NCBI RefSeq assembly: GCF_000739815.1
Contig: NZ_BBJJ01000020.1
Location: 1-64,000, forward strand
Direction of reading: 5' to 3'
Length of the DNA: 64,000 nt
Source of the DNA: Paraburkholderia mimosarum LMG 23256 = NBRC 106338
Lineage (GTDB): Bacteria > Pseudomonadota > Gammaproteobacteria > Burkholderiales > Burkholderiaceae
Position numbers and translations under genes: made by a program. The notes under the pieces are model-generated. The model did no database searches. It worked only from the letters and a program-made list of their open reading frames with translations, and had not been told where the DNA came from. Each line of letters starts with the position of its first letter. Positions within the stretch are counted from its first letter, which is position 1. This document shows, piece after piece, positions 27,732 to 36,625 of this stretch.

Positions 27732-28544
27732 ATGGTCAAAAGGAAAAGCCCGATCCGCGTGACGACCGCATCGCAGGACATCGGCGACATTCTCGCCATC
27801 GACATCGGCGGGACCGGCCTGAAGGCCGCGATCGTCGACGCCGCGGGCGTCATGCGCACCGAGCGCGTGCGGGTGCCCACGCCGCATCCCTGCCCGCCCG
27901 AGCTGCTCGTCGATACGCTCGAAAAGCTCGTCGCTCCGCTGCTCGAGGCGTATCCATCAACGCACGTCTCGATCGGCTTTCCTGGTTTCGTGCGCAACAA
28001 TCATGTGCTCACGGCACCGCATCTCGGCCCGCAAGGCTGGAGCGACGTGCCGCTCGCGCAGATGCTGGGCGAGCGCCTCGGCATCGCGTCGGTGCGCATG
28101 ATCAACGATGCGGAAATGCAGGGCCTCGCCGCCATCGAAGGCCACGGCCTCGAATTCGTCATGACGCTCGGCACGGGCGTGGGCACCGCGATGTTCCGCG
28201 ACGGCGAACTGATGCCTCACCTCGAACTCGCGCATCATCCCGTCAGCAAGAAGCACGCGTACGACGAGTACATCGGCGACGCCGCGCGCCACAAGGCCGG
28301 CATCAAGCGCTGGAATGCGCGCGTCGAGAAGATCATCGGCATCCTCCAATCGCTCGTGCATTACGACAAGCTGTGGATCGGCGGCGGCAACGCGGGTCGC
28401 CTCGTGTTCGATCTGCCGCCCAATGTGGCGACCGTGCCGAATGACCGCGGCATCGAGGGCGGCGCGCGCCTGTGGCATCCGCGCTCGGTGCGCGAGACGC
28501 GGCAGTTTCCGGCGGCGACGCAGCGCGCGGGCAAGTTCCGCTAA
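27732..28544 (+). CDS. ppgK: ROK-family kinase, polyphosphate glucokinase-like
   Basis: This 270-residue ROK-type sugar kinase has the phosphate-binding motif AIDIGGTGLKAAIVD near the N-terminus, a catalytic-Asp region MINDAEMQGLAA, MTLGTGVGTA, and an ELAHHPVSKKHAYDEYIG segment resembling actinobacterial polyphosphate glucokinase. The ROK zinc-finger cysteines are absent, as in that branch. It would phosphorylate glucose with polyphosphate or ATP. A perfect AAGGAGG precedes the ATG, 22 bases after zwf, so the pair converts glucose to 6-phosphogluconolactone. Use of polyphosphate is inferred from similarity only. Confidence 0.8.
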   Translation: MVKRKSPIRVTTASQDIGDILAIDIGGTGLKAAIVDAAGVMRTERVRVPTPHPCPPELLVDTLEKLVAPLLEAYPSTHVSIGFPGFVRNNHVLTAPHLGPQGWSDVPLAQMLGERLGIASVRMINDAEMQGLAAIEGHGLEFVMTLGTGVGTAMFRDGELMPHLELAHHPVSKKHAYDEYIGDAARHKAGIKRWNARVEKIIGILQSLVHYDKLWIGGGNAGRLVFDLPPNVATVPNDRGIEGGARLWHPRSVRETRQFPAATQRAGKFR

Positions 28545-28592
28545 CGCGGCGCCAATTCACCGACCAACGTTCGCTGGCCCGGCGCGGCCCGC

Positions 28593-29537
28593 TTACGCGC
28601 GCGTTGCGCCGCTGCGCTTGCGAGCGGGCGCCGCAGCATCCGCGAAGAGTTCGATCACGAGTTCGCGCAGCCAGCGATTGCCTTCGTCGTGCTGCACGCG
28701 CGCGTGCCAGAGGAGGTGAATGGGCGCCGCGGGCAGCGTCATCGGCAGCGCGCACATGCCCAGCGAAAACGGCTTGGCCAGTTGCAGCGCGAGCCGTTCG
28801 GGCACCGTGGCGATGAGGTCCGTGCGCTGGAGGATGTAGCCCACGCTCATGAAATGCGGCACCGTGAGCCGCACCTGGCGCTTCACGCCGCGCCGCTTGA
28901 GCCACTCGTCGACCTGGCCGTGCCCGGTGCCGGCCGACACCACCACCAGATGCTCCGCTTCGCGCCAGGCCGCGAGCGTGAGCGCGGCCTCCTCCAGCGG
29001 ATGGCCGCGCCTGAAGAGGCACACATAGCGCTGATCGAAAAGCCGCCGCTGATAGAAGCCGCCCTTGAGCTGCGGCAGCAAGCCGATGGCGAGGTCGACG
29101 CGGCCGTCGGCCATCTCCTCGCTGAGATTGACGCCCGTGTTGCGCACGGTATTGAGCGCGACCCCCGGCGCCGCGCGCGAGAGGCGCTCGAGCAGCGCGG
29201 GCAGGAACACGACTTCGCCGATATCGGTCATGCCGATGGTCATGGTGCGCGTGGCGCGCAGCGGGTCGAAGCCCGTCACGGGATTGAGCGCGCCATGCAG
29301 CGTGGCGAGCGCCTGCGCCACCGGCTCGGCGAGACGCTGCGCGAACGGCGTGGGCACGACGCCGCCCGGCCCGCGCACGAAGAGCGGATCGTCCAGCAGG
29401 CGCCGCAGCTTCGCGAGCGCGTTGCTCACGCCGGGCTGGCTCATGTTCATCTGCTCGGCCACGCTCGCCACGCGCCGCTCACGCATGAGCCGATGAAAAA
29501 GCAGCAGCAGATTGAGGTCGATGTCGCCCAGTTCCAT
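28593..29537 (-). CDS. LysR-type transcriptional regulator
   Basis: This 314-residue regulator has an N-terminal winged helix-turn-helix (about residues 8-65, VASVAEQMNMSQPGVSNALAKLRRLL) and a periplasmic-binding-type effector domain (about 95-295). It is divergent from an FAD monooxygenase gene and probably activates it in response to an aromatic compound. A GAGGAGAATGT ribosome site precedes the ATG. A perfect palindrome lies in the shared control region. Confidence 0.93.
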   Translation of the reverse strand: MELGDIDLNLLLLFHRLMRERRVASVAEQMNMSQPGVSNALAKLRRLLDDPLFVRGPGGVVPTPFAQRLAEPVAQALATLHGALNPVTGFDPLRATRTMTIGMTDIGEVVFLPALLERLSRAAPGVALNTVRNTGVNLSEEMADGRVDLAIGLLPQLKGGFYQRRLFDQRYVCLFRRGHPLEEAALTLAAWREAEHLVVVSAGTGHGQVDEWLKRRGVKRQVRLTVPHFMSVGYILQRTDLIATVPERLALQLAKPFSLGMCALPMTLPAAPIHLLWHARVQHDEGNRWLRELVIELFADAAAPARKRSGATRA

Positions 29538-29562
29538 ACATTCTCCTCAGTGATGAAGCAGA

Positions 29563-29588
29563 TTCATTCCATTTTATTGTGGAATGAA
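29563..29588. promoter_or_regulatory. Palindromic operator, probable LysR site
   Basis: TTCATTCCA and TGGAATGAA form perfect 9-bp arms around 8 bases. Inside it TTCCA-N8-TGGAA fits the T-N11-A type of LysR box. It starts 26 bases upstream of the regulator ATG and ends 127 bases before the monooxygenase, as expected for autoregulation plus activation of the divergent gene. Confidence 0.7.
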
Positions 29589-29714
29589 GATCGGCCGCTG
29601 ACAATACGGACACGGCGCGGACACGGCGCGGAGACGGCGCATCGCATCCCATCGCAACCCGGCGCACGGGTGTGCGTTCACGCCAGCCATAAATCTGGAT
29701 ATCGGAGACAAGTC

Positions 29715-30932
29715 ATGAAACAGATGGACCTGAAGATCGCGATCGTCGGCGCCGGCATCGGCGGCCTCACGCTGGCGCTCGCGCTGCGCGAGCACGGCAT
29801 CGATGCTCAGCTCTACGAACAGACAGACGAACTGCGCGAAGTGGGCGCGGCCGTCGCGCTCTCGGCCAACGCCACGCGCTTCTACGAACGCATGGGCCTG
29901 CGCCCCGCCTTCGAAAAGGTATGCGCGGAAGTGCCCGGGCTCGTCTACCGTGATGGACGCAGCGGCGCCCTGATCGGCCATCATCGCGGCGCACCCGACT
30001 ATCGCGAGCAATTCGGCGGGTCTTACTGGGGCGTGCATCGCGCCGATTTGCAGGCGGTGCTGTCGAATGCGGTCGGACTCGAGCGCATCAAGCTCAGCCA
30101 TCGGCTGGTCGATCTCGCCCAGCATCCCGACCGCGTGAGCCTGGCGTTCGCGAACGGCCAACGCGTCGAGGCCGATCTGGTGATCGGCGCAGACGGTGCG
30201 CGCTCGATCACGCGGCGCTGGATGCTGGGCTACGACGACGCGTTGTACTCGGGCTGCTCGGGCTTTCGCGGCGTGGTGCCGGCGGAGCGCCTCGACCTGT
30301 TGCCCGATCCCGAGACCATCCAGTTCTGGGTCGGGCCCGGCGGCCATCTGCTGCACTACCCGATTGGCGATAAAGGCGACCAGAATTTCCTGCTGGTCGA
30401 GCGCCACCCCTCGCCGTGGCCGTCGCGCGAGTGGGTGATGCCCGCCAGCGAAGGCGAGCAACTGCGCCTCTTCAAGGACTGGCATCCGGCCGTCGTGCAG
30501 ATGATCACGGCGGTGCCGATCAGCCAGCGCTGGGGTCTGTTCCATCGGCCAGCGCTCGGCCGCTGGAGCAAGGGGCGCGTGACGCTGATCGGCGACGCCG
30601 CGCACGCGCTCGTGCCGCACCACGGCCAGGGCGCGAACCAGTCGATCGAAGATGCCGTCGTGCTGGCCGCGCAGCTGGGCAAGGCGGGGCCGGGCAACTG
30701 GCGCGAAGCGCAGGAAGCCTACGAGCGCCTGCGCCGGGGCCGCACGCGCAAGGTGCAGTACGCTTCCATTTCGACGGCGGACGTGCTGCATCTGCCCGAC
30801 GGCCCCGCGGCTCACGAGCGCAATGCGCGGCTCGGCTCGCGCGAGGGCGTGCTCCATCACCTGGACTGGATTCACGACTTCGATGCGCTCGCGCAGGAGC
30901 CGAACGAACGCCAGGGTGGAACGTGGCTTTGA
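29715..30932 (+). CDS. FAD-dependent aromatic monooxygenase (salicylate hydroxylase-like)
   Basis: This 405-residue flavoprotein hydroxylase of the PHBH class has the FAD-binding GAGIGGLTLALALREHGI at about residues 11-28, a DG motif (VIGADGARS) near residue 160 and GDAAHALVPHHGQGANQSIEDA near 295, the arrangement of salicylate and hydroxybenzoate hydroxylases. It would hydroxylate a phenolic acid using NAD(P)H and oxygen. The ATG at 29715 follows CGGAGACAAGTC. No ring-cleavage gene is close, so the substrate stays open. It is transcribed divergently from a LysR gene. Confidence 0.9.
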   Translation: MKQMDLKIAIVGAGIGGLTLALALREHGIDAQLYEQTDELREVGAAVALSANATRFYERMGLRPAFEKVCAEVPGLVYRDGRSGALIGHHRGAPDYREQFGGSYWGVHRADLQAVLSNAVGLERIKLSHRLVDLAQHPDRVSLAFANGQRVEADLVIGADGARSITRRWMLGYDDALYSGCSGFRGVVPAERLDLLPDPETIQFWVGPGGHLLHYPIGDKGDQNFLLVERHPSPWPSREWVMPASEGEQLRLFKDWHPAVVQMITAVPISQRWGLFHRPALGRWSKGRVTLIGDAAHALVPHHGQGANQSIEDAVVLAAQLGKAGPGNWREAQEAYERLRRGRTRKVQYASISTADVLHLPDGPAAHERNARLGSREGVLHHLDWIHDFDALAQEPNERQGGTWL

Positions 30933-31023
30933 CGGGGCAGCGAACCGCGCCGTTAATGATCTGTTAATCTCGGCACTCTACAATCGCCGCTGTCAACGGA
31001 CCATTATTCCGCAAGGAGCCCCC

Positions 31024-31554
31024 ATGCAAAACACCGCCGTCCAGCGCTATGACCTCGTAGCGCGTCTGTTGCACTGGCTGATCGTCGCCCTCGTGGTGGC
31101 GCAGTTCATCATCGGCTGGACCATGCCGGACGTGCACCGCGATACGCGCCCGGAAGGTGAAATCGCCTGGCACCTCGGCGTCGGCACGGCGCTCATCGCC
31201 GCGATGGCATGCCGTCTGATCTGGCGCGCGACCCATCGGCCGCCGCCCGACGACCAGACGCCATTCATGCGCGCCGTGGCAGCCCTCACGCATTTCGCCC
31301 TCTATGCCCTGCTCATCGCGGTGCCGGTGCTGGGGTGGATCAACGCGTCGTCGCGCGCGTGGGCCGTTACGCTGTTCGGCGCCATTCCCTTGCCCGCGCT
31401 CTCGCCCGCGGGCTCGTCGTTCGGGCACGCTATGGGCGACGTCCACGGCGTGCTGGCGTGGGTGCTGTTCGCGCTCGTCTGCCTGCATGTGGCCGCCGCG
31501 CTCTTCCATCGTTTCGTGCTCAACGATGGCGTCCTGCAACGCATGAAGCTCTAA
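31024..31554 (+). CDS. Cytochrome b561 family protein
   Basis: This 176-residue membrane protein has four hydrophobic helices and the family's heme-ligand histidines (RLLHWLIVALVV, IAWHLGVGTAL, and LHVAAALFHRF near the end). It belongs to the bacterial cytochrome b561 (CybB/YceJ) family, which passes electrons between quinone and periplasmic acceptors, or superoxide to quinone for CybB. An AAGGAGCC ribosome site precedes the ATG. It is convergent with exbD, 3 bases between stops. Confidence 0.92.
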   Translation: MQNTAVQRYDLVARLLHWLIVALVVAQFIIGWTMPDVHRDTRPEGEIAWHLGVGTALIAAMACRLIWRATHRPPPDDQTPFMRAVAALTHFALYALLIAVPVLGWINASSRAWAVTLFGAIPLPALSPAGSSFGHAMGDVHGVLAWVLFALVCLHVAAALFHRFVLNDGVLQRMKL

Positions 31555-31557
31555 CCG

Positions 31558-31986
31558 TCATTCGGCGCGGCGGGGCGCATCGGGCTCGGTCACGAAGCCG
31601 ACCCTGGCGAGCCCCGCCGCGCTCGCCGCCGAGAGCAGCTTCGCAATGCGGCCGTAGGGTGTCGCTCGGTCGGCCGAGAGGCGGATCTCGGGCTGCGGCG
31701 AGAGCCGCGCGGCTGCCGCGAGCCGCGCCGATAGACCGGAGTCCTGAACAGGCTGCGCATTCCAGCTCATGCGCCCCTGCGCATCGACGACGATATCCAC
31801 ATGCGGCGCCGCCACATCCTCGCGCTGGCTGTTCGCGCGCGGCAGCGCAAGCTTCGCGGACTGATGCAGCACGGGAAGCGTCACCATGAAAATGACGAGC
31901 AGCACGAGCATCACGTCGATCAGCGGCGTCATGTTGATGTCGGCGGCCGGCATCGCTTCGTCATCGAACTCCCGATCTTCGTTCAT
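31558..31986 (-). CDS. exbD: ExbD-type TonB energising subunit
   Basis: This 142-residue protein has one N-terminal transmembrane helix carrying the essential proton-path Asp24 (INMTPLIDVMLVLLVIFMV) and a periplasmic domain. With ExbB it uses the proton gradient to energise TonB. Its start overlaps the exbB stop (ATGA). It is the last gene of the minus-strand cluster starting at pqqA, so this TonB system is probably co-made with PQQ synthesis. Confidence 0.92.
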   Translation of the reverse strand: MNEDREFDDEAMPAADINMTPLIDVMLVLLVIFMVTLPVLHQSAKLALPRANSQREDVAAPHVDIVVDAQGRMSWNAQPVQDSGLSARLAAAARLSPQPEIRLSADRATPYGRIAKLLSAASAAGLARVGFVTEPDAPRRAE

Positions 31987-32681
31987 GCCCGCTCCTTCGC
32001 CACGGCGGGCGCCAGCGGTGCGCTGCCGGTCAGCAACAGCGCGTGCAGTCCGAACGCGAACCGGTTGAGCTGCCCGACGATATCGCGCGACACACGCGCC
32101 AGCGTGTGATGGCCGAGCACCGCGGGAATCGCGACGCACAAGCCAAGCGCGGTCATGATGAGCGCCTCGCCCACCGGCCCGGCCACATGGTCGAGGCTCG
32201 CCTCGCTGCTCGCGCCGAGCCCCAGCAGCGCATGGTAAATGCCCCACACGGTGCCGAGCAGGCCCACGAACGGCGCGGTGCTGCCAATCGAGGCGAGCAG
32301 GCCCAGGCCGCGCTGAAGATGCGCCGCGCTCTCACTCACCGAAGCCTTGAGGCTGCGCTGCAGCCAGTCGCTCAGATCCACGCGCGCCCGGTGCCCCGCC
32401 CCGCTCGCCTCGTGCTGTGCGAGCGCGCGCCGGCCCGCGCTCGCCAGTTCGAAGAACGGCGTGCCTGGCTGGCCCAGCGCTTCCATGCCATCGGCGCCGG
32501 TGCCCGGGTCCCCGAAGCAGCGCTGCGCGGCGCCCGCACGCCGGCGCAGACGCGCGAACTCGATCGCCTTCAACGCCATCACCGACCACGACGCAATCGA
32601 CATCGCGGCGAGCAAGGCCGCGACGAAGCGCGTCATCGGATCGCCCTGAGCCCACAGGTGCGTGATTCCATAGGTTGGCAT
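31983..32681 (-). CDS. exbB: ExbB-type proton channel subunit
   Basis: This 232-residue MotA/TolQ/ExbB family protein has three membrane helices, with the family core GLGLLASIGSTAPFVGLLGTVWGIYHALL and VAGPVGEALIMTALGLCVAIPAVLG. I placed the start at 32681 (MPTYGITHLW), which begins the family domain; the open frame upstream overlaps tonB. It lies 25 bases after the tonB stop and is coupled to exbD. Confidence 0.92.
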   Translation of the reverse strand: MPTYGITHLWAQGDPMTRFVAALLAAMSIASWSVMALKAIEFARLRRRAGAAQRCFGDPGTGADGMEALGQPGTPFFELASAGRRALAQHEASGAGHRARVDLSDWLQRSLKASVSESAAHLQRGLGLLASIGSTAPFVGLLGTVWGIYHALLGLGASSEASLDHVAGPVGEALIMTALGLCVAIPAVLGHHTLARVSRDIVGQLNRFAFGLHALLLTGSAPLAPAVAKERA

Positions 32682-32706
32682 GACGTCCTCCGCTTTATTC
32701 ACCGGG

Positions 32707-33495
32707 TCATTCGCTGAGATTGAACGTGAACGGCACGTCGGCGCGAGCCGGCGCCGGTTTGCCGCTCTGCGCGTAAGGCTGGCAGTGACTTTCGAGCGCC
32801 GCGTTGCGCGCCGCTTCGTCCAGCCGCGCATAGCCGCTGCTCGTCGCGACGCGCGCGGCGACTACGTGGCCATCCGCTGCGGTTTCGAGTTCGATGACGG
32901 CAGTGCCCGCTTCCGCGCGGCGCAAAGACTGCGCCGGGTAATCAGGCTTCGTTAGTGAGCAGTCCAGATGAGCGACGCGATGCGGTGTCTCGGCGACGGG
33001 TTCGGCTGCCGCCTGCGGTTGGGGCTGCCGTGCGACGGCTACGGGCGGCGCTGGCACAGCGGCTTGCGTCGCGGCGTGGACATCCGTCGGGGCAGTCACT
33101 GGCGTCGCGGCCCTTGCCTGTGTCTGGGCACGCGTGTGTGGCGCATCATGCGGTGGAGGCGCCTCGGCAATACTTCGCACTGCATGCTGAATTGGTCGAT
33201 TGGCCGACGGCGTTTGCCTGTGCGCTTCGTTCCTTTGCGGCATCGCTGGAATCGTTGGAATCGCTGGCAGCGGTGCGATCAATACCGCCTCGATCGTCCT
33301 CGCGCGCAGAGGCTCGCTGCGCTGTAGCGGGGCCTCCCACTGCACTACGGCAAGGAGCACCGCATGCAGCGCAAGCACGCCCGCAACGACAACGGCGATC
33401 GACAGCCGCCGCCCCGCTGCTTCCCGCCGCGCGAATGCGCCGCGCTCAAACCGCGGGCCATCCCCACGATCGAAGCGCGCAACGGCCGAGCCCAT
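32707..33495 (-). CDS. tonB: TonB energy transducer
   Basis: This 262-residue protein has a cytoplasmic lead of about 30 residues, one membrane anchor (LSIAVVVAGVLALHAVLLAVV), a Pro/Ala-rich periplasmic spacer and a C-terminal TonB domain (PDYPAQSLRRAEAGTAVIELETAADG). It links the ExbB-ExbD motor to outer-membrane receptors. The ATG at 33495 has a GGGGGGAT ribosome site and lies only 14 bases after the pqqE stop, so it is in the same operon. An upstream in-frame extension lies inside pqqE and is rejected. Confidence 0.9.
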   Translation of the reverse strand: MGSAVARFDRGDGPRFERGAFARREAAGRRLSIAVVVAGVLALHAVLLAVVQWEAPLQRSEPLRARTIEAVLIAPLPAIPTIPAMPQRNEAHRQTPSANRPIQHAVRSIAEAPPPHDAPHTRAQTQARAATPVTAPTDVHAATQAAVPAPPVAVARQPQPQAAAEPVAETPHRVAHLDCSLTKPDYPAQSLRRAEAGTAVIELETAADGHVVAARVATSSGYARLDEAARNAALESHCQPYAQSGKPAPARADVPFTFNLSE

Positions 33496-33509
33496 GACGA
33501 TCCCCCCGC

Positions 33510-34628
33510 TCAAAGCGCCAGCGAATTCTGCTTGCTGCGAAACACGATAGGCCGCTCGTCGTCGCGCTTCGGCCGCCGCGCGAACTCCACGGCCTGCACG
33601 ATCTCGCCATGGTGCGGCGATTTCTCGCATACGGGGTCGGCCGCCCTCGCGTCGCCGGTCAGCAAGTACGCCTGGCACCGGCAGCCGCCATAATCGGCGT
33701 GACGTTCGTCGCAACTGCGGCACGGCTCACGCATCCAGCCGTCGCCGCGAAACGCGTTGAACGCGTCGCTTTCGTACCAGATCTGCCGCAGCGGAACGTC
33801 GCGCACGTTCGGCAACACGAGGCCGGGCAATGAACGCGCCGCGTGGCACGGCAACGCCGCGCCATCCGGCGCAACGCCGAGAAACACGTTGCCCCAGCCA
33901 CTCATGCAGGCTTTGGGCCGTTGCTCGAAGTAATCGGGCACGACGAACAAAATGCGGCACTTCCCGCCTATGCGGGCGCGATAGCGGTTCACCGTCTCCT
34001 CGGCTTCGCGAAGCTGCTCGACGGTAGGCATCAACTGATCGCGGTTGAGCATCGCCCAGCCGTAGTACTGCGTGTTCGCAAGCTCCAGATAATCGGCGCC
34101 GAGTTCGAGCGCCATGTCGATGATCTCTGCCACGTGCGGCAGGTTGAAGCGATGCAGCACGCAGTTGAGCACCATGGGATAACCGTGCGCCTTCACGAGC
34201 CGCGCGACATCGCGCTTGCGTTCGAAGGTGCGCGTGTTCGTGAGGAAGTCGTTGAGTTCGCGCGTGGAGTCCTGCATCGACACCTGGATATGATCGAGCC
34301 CGGCGGCCTTGAGCCGCTCGATGCGCCCGGCGTCCAGGCCGATGCCCGACGTTATCAGATTCGTGTAGAAGCCGATCTGGCGCGCATGAGCGACCAGCGT
34401 TTCCAGATCGTCGCGCAGCAACGGCTCGCCGCCGGAGAAGCCGATTTGCGCGGCGCCCAGTTCGCGCGCGGCGCTGATGGTCGCGCGCCAGGCTTCGGTG
34501 TCGAGTTCTTCGCCGTGCCGCGCGAAGTCCACCGGGTTGTAGCAGAACGCGCAGTGCAGCGGGCACCGGTACGTCAATTCGGCGAGCAGCCACAGCGGCT
34601 TGGGCAGGAGAGCGGGATCGGGCGCCAT
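33510..34628 (-). CDS. pqqE: PqqE, radical SAM enzyme of PQQ synthesis
   Basis: This 372-residue radical SAM/SPASM protein joins the Glu and Tyr side chains of PqqA by a carbon-carbon bond, the first step of PQQ formation. The radical SAM cluster Cys are 22, 26 and 29 (CPLHCAFC). C-terminal cysteines in the CRSCDERHADYGGCRCQ region serve the auxiliary clusters. The start at 34628 lies one base after the pqqD stop. Confidence 0.96.
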   Translation of the reverse strand: MAPDPALLPKPLWLLAELTYRCPLHCAFCYNPVDFARHGEELDTEAWRATISAARELGAAQIGFSGGEPLLRDDLETLVAHARQIGFYTNLITSGIGLDAGRIERLKAAGLDHIQVSMQDSTRELNDFLTNTRTFERKRDVARLVKAHGYPMVLNCVLHRFNLPHVAEIIDMALELGADYLELANTQYYGWAMLNRDQLMPTVEQLREAEETVNRYRARIGGKCRILFVVPDYFEQRPKACMSGWGNVFLGVAPDGAALPCHAARSLPGLVLPNVRDVPLRQIWYESDAFNAFRGDGWMREPCRSCDERHADYGGCRCQAYLLTGDARAADPVCEKSPHHGEIVQAVEFARRPKRDDERPIVFRSKQNSLAL

Positions 34629-34629
34629 G

Positions 34630-34917
34630 TCAGTCGAGCCAGCCGCGCAGCCGCGCATGATCGAGAAACCGGTAGACGTCGGGCGCCAGCTCCGACGTGC
34701 TGAAAAGGCGCTCCAGTTCGCCGATGATCTCGTCGAGTTCGTGCGCGCCGTCACATCGCGCGAGTATCTCGCCCGCGCTCGAATTGAGCTTCACCATCCC
34801 TTCGGGATAGAGCAGCACATACGCGTCCTGGGCTGCTTCCCACTGCAAGCGGTACATGCCGCGCAAACGCGGCCGCAGCGGCACGCCGCTGCCTGCATCG
34901 GTCACTATCGGGTTCAT
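34630..34917 (-). CDS. pqqD: PqqD, peptide chaperone
   Basis: This 95-residue RRE-fold protein presents the PqqA peptide to PqqE. Family features are PRLRGMYRLQWEAAQDAYVLLYPEGMVKLN and the SSAGEILARCDG helix. The ATG at 34917 overlaps the pqqC stop by 4 bases; an in-frame ATG three codons earlier (34926) is possible. Confidence 0.94.
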   Translation of the reverse strand: MNPIVTDAGSGVPLRPRLRGMYRLQWEAAQDAYVLLYPEGMVKLNSSAGEILARCDGAHELDEIIGELERLFSTSELAPDVYRFLDHARLRGWLD

Positions 34918-35639
34918 ATGGGCCATGCCTTTTCGACCGCATCGAGGATCGACCAGAGAATATCGAGCTTGAACTGCAGGATCTCGACCGCGCGCCGCTG
35001 CTCGGCGGCCGTGCGGAAATGGCCCAGCGTCACTTCGAGGCCGTGTTCGACATCGCGCTGCGCGAGCGGTACCCGGCTGCGGAAATACCCGAGCCCCTGC
35101 GACTCGATCCATGGGTAATGCGAAGGCCAGCCGGCCAGGCGGTCGAGGTGGATCTGCGGCGCGAACATCTCCGTGAGCGACGAGCACACCGCCTCCTGCC
35201 ACGGCGCGCGCCGCGCGAAGTTCACATAGGCGTCGACTGCGAAGCGCACACCGGGCAGCACATTCCGTTGCGACCACAACGTGTCTCGATCGATGCCCAC
35301 CGCCTCTCCCAGCCGCACCCAGGCTTCGATGCCGCCTTCGTTTGCGCCTTGCCCGTCGTGGTCCACGAGGCGCTGAATCCAGCGGCGGCGCGTTTCGCGA
35401 TCGGGGCAGTTCGAGAGGATTGCCGCGTCCTTGAGCGGAATATTGATCTGGTAGTAGAAGCGGTTCGCGACCCAGCCGCGGATCTGCGCCGGCGAGCAGC
35501 GACCGCTGTTGAGCATCCGGTTGAACGGATGGTGAATGTGATACCGCGATTCAAGGGCGCGCAGACGTGACTCGAATTCGTTCGCAGTCCACGGTATTTC
35601 ATGCGCATCTGGCAATGTAAAAGGTGCGTTCATTTTCAT
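34914..35639 (-). CDS. pqqC: PqqC, PQQ synthase
   Basis: This 241-residue cofactorless oxidase catalyses the last, eight-electron ring closure and oxidation giving PQQ. Family motifs are YHIHHPFNRMLNSG, NRFYYQINIPLKDAAILSNC, DHDGQGANEGGIEAW and LTEMFAPQIH. The ATG at 35639 overlaps the pqqB stop (ATGA); a second ATG two codons later is less likely given that pattern. Confidence 0.96.
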   Translation of the reverse strand: MKMNAPFTLPDAHEIPWTANEFESRLRALESRYHIHHPFNRMLNSGRCSPAQIRGWVANRFYYQINIPLKDAAILSNCPDRETRRRWIQRLVDHDGQGANEGGIEAWVRLGEAVGIDRDTLWSQRNVLPGVRFAVDAYVNFARRAPWQEAVCSSLTEMFAPQIHLDRLAGWPSHYPWIESQGLGYFRSRVPLAQRDVEHGLEVTLGHFRTAAEQRRAVEILQFKLDILWSILDAVEKAWPI

Positions 35640-36559
35640 ACCTGAAACTGCATGCCGTCGTGAGCCACGTCGATACCGTGCGCGCGCAGCTGCGCGTGCT
35701 CGACGGAATGCGGGTCGAGAATCGGGTTCGTGTTGTTGATATGCGTAAGCACCTTGCGCGTGCCACGCGGCAGCGTATCGAGCCAGTCGATCATGCCCGG
35801 CCGCCCGCCGTCGCCGCGCTGCGCGAGGTGTCCCATGTCGACCGCGTGCTTCGTGGATAGACCGAGATCGATCATCTCGGTGGTCGTCCAGAACGTGCCG
35901 TCCACGAGCACGAGGTCCGCGTTGCGCATGGTGTGGAGCACATCGGTGCTAACTTGTGCGAGACCGGGCGCATAGAATGCGCGCGTTCCCGCATTGGTGT
36001 CTTCGATCAGGAGTGCCACATTATCGCCCGGCACCGAGGCCTCGCGGCGCGGCGAATAGGGCGGTGGCTTGCTCTCCACGGGCATGGCGGTAAAGCGCAG
36101 GCCATCGCATGCCGCAATCGTGAAGGGCTCGCCTGGCGCGACCGCGTGTGCCTCGACGCCACAGTAGTGGCCGAGCAGCGGCACGAGCGGCAGTCCGCTC
36201 GAAAGGTCGTCGAGCACCGGCGCGCAGGCATAGAGCGGCAGCGGCGAGGTGCGCTCGCGCAGCATCAGCAAGCCGGTGACGTGGTCGATCTGCGCGTCCG
36301 TCAGCACGACGGCCGCGAGTGCGCTGTCGCGCATTGCGCGCGCGGGCTGCAGGTCGCAATGCGAACGCAATTGCGTCAGCAGATCCGGCGAAGCATTGAC
36401 GAGCACCCAGTCCACGCCGTCGCCGCTCACCGCGATCGACGACTGCGTGCGCGGCAGCACGTCGCCGCGCGCATGCCGTGCGCGGCGGCAGTTCGCGCAG
36501 TTGCAGTTCCATTGCGGCAGGCCGCCGCCCGCACCCGAACCCAGTATCCTGATCTTCAT
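35636..36559 (-). CDS. pqqB: PqqB, metallo-beta-lactamase-fold hydroxylase
   Basis: This 307-residue protein begins with the PqqB hallmark MKIRILGSGAGGGLPQWNC and a CNCANCRRAR cysteine set, and contains LTDAQIDHVTGLLMLRE, where DHxTGL replaces the usual metallo-beta-lactamase HxHxDH. It is reported to hydroxylate the tyrosine part of the cross-linked precursor. It follows pqqA by 66 bases. Confidence 0.96.
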   Translation of the reverse strand: MKIRILGSGAGGGLPQWNCNCANCRRARHARGDVLPRTQSSIAVSGDGVDWVLVNASPDLLTQLRSHCDLQPARAMRDSALAAVVLTDAQIDHVTGLLMLRERTSPLPLYACAPVLDDLSSGLPLVPLLGHYCGVEAHAVAPGEPFTIAACDGLRFTAMPVESKPPPYSPRREASVPGDNVALLIEDTNAGTRAFYAPGLAQVSTDVLHTMRNADLVLVDGTFWTTTEMIDLGLSTKHAVDMGHLAQRGDGGRPGMIDWLDTLPRGTRKVLTHINNTNPILDPHSVEHAQLRAHGIDVAHDGMQFQV

Positions 36560-36625
36560 GATCGTTCTCTTCGCAGGCCGCCCGCCACGCCTTCATGGCC
36601 GCGCGGACGGCACGCTGCCGTGCGC

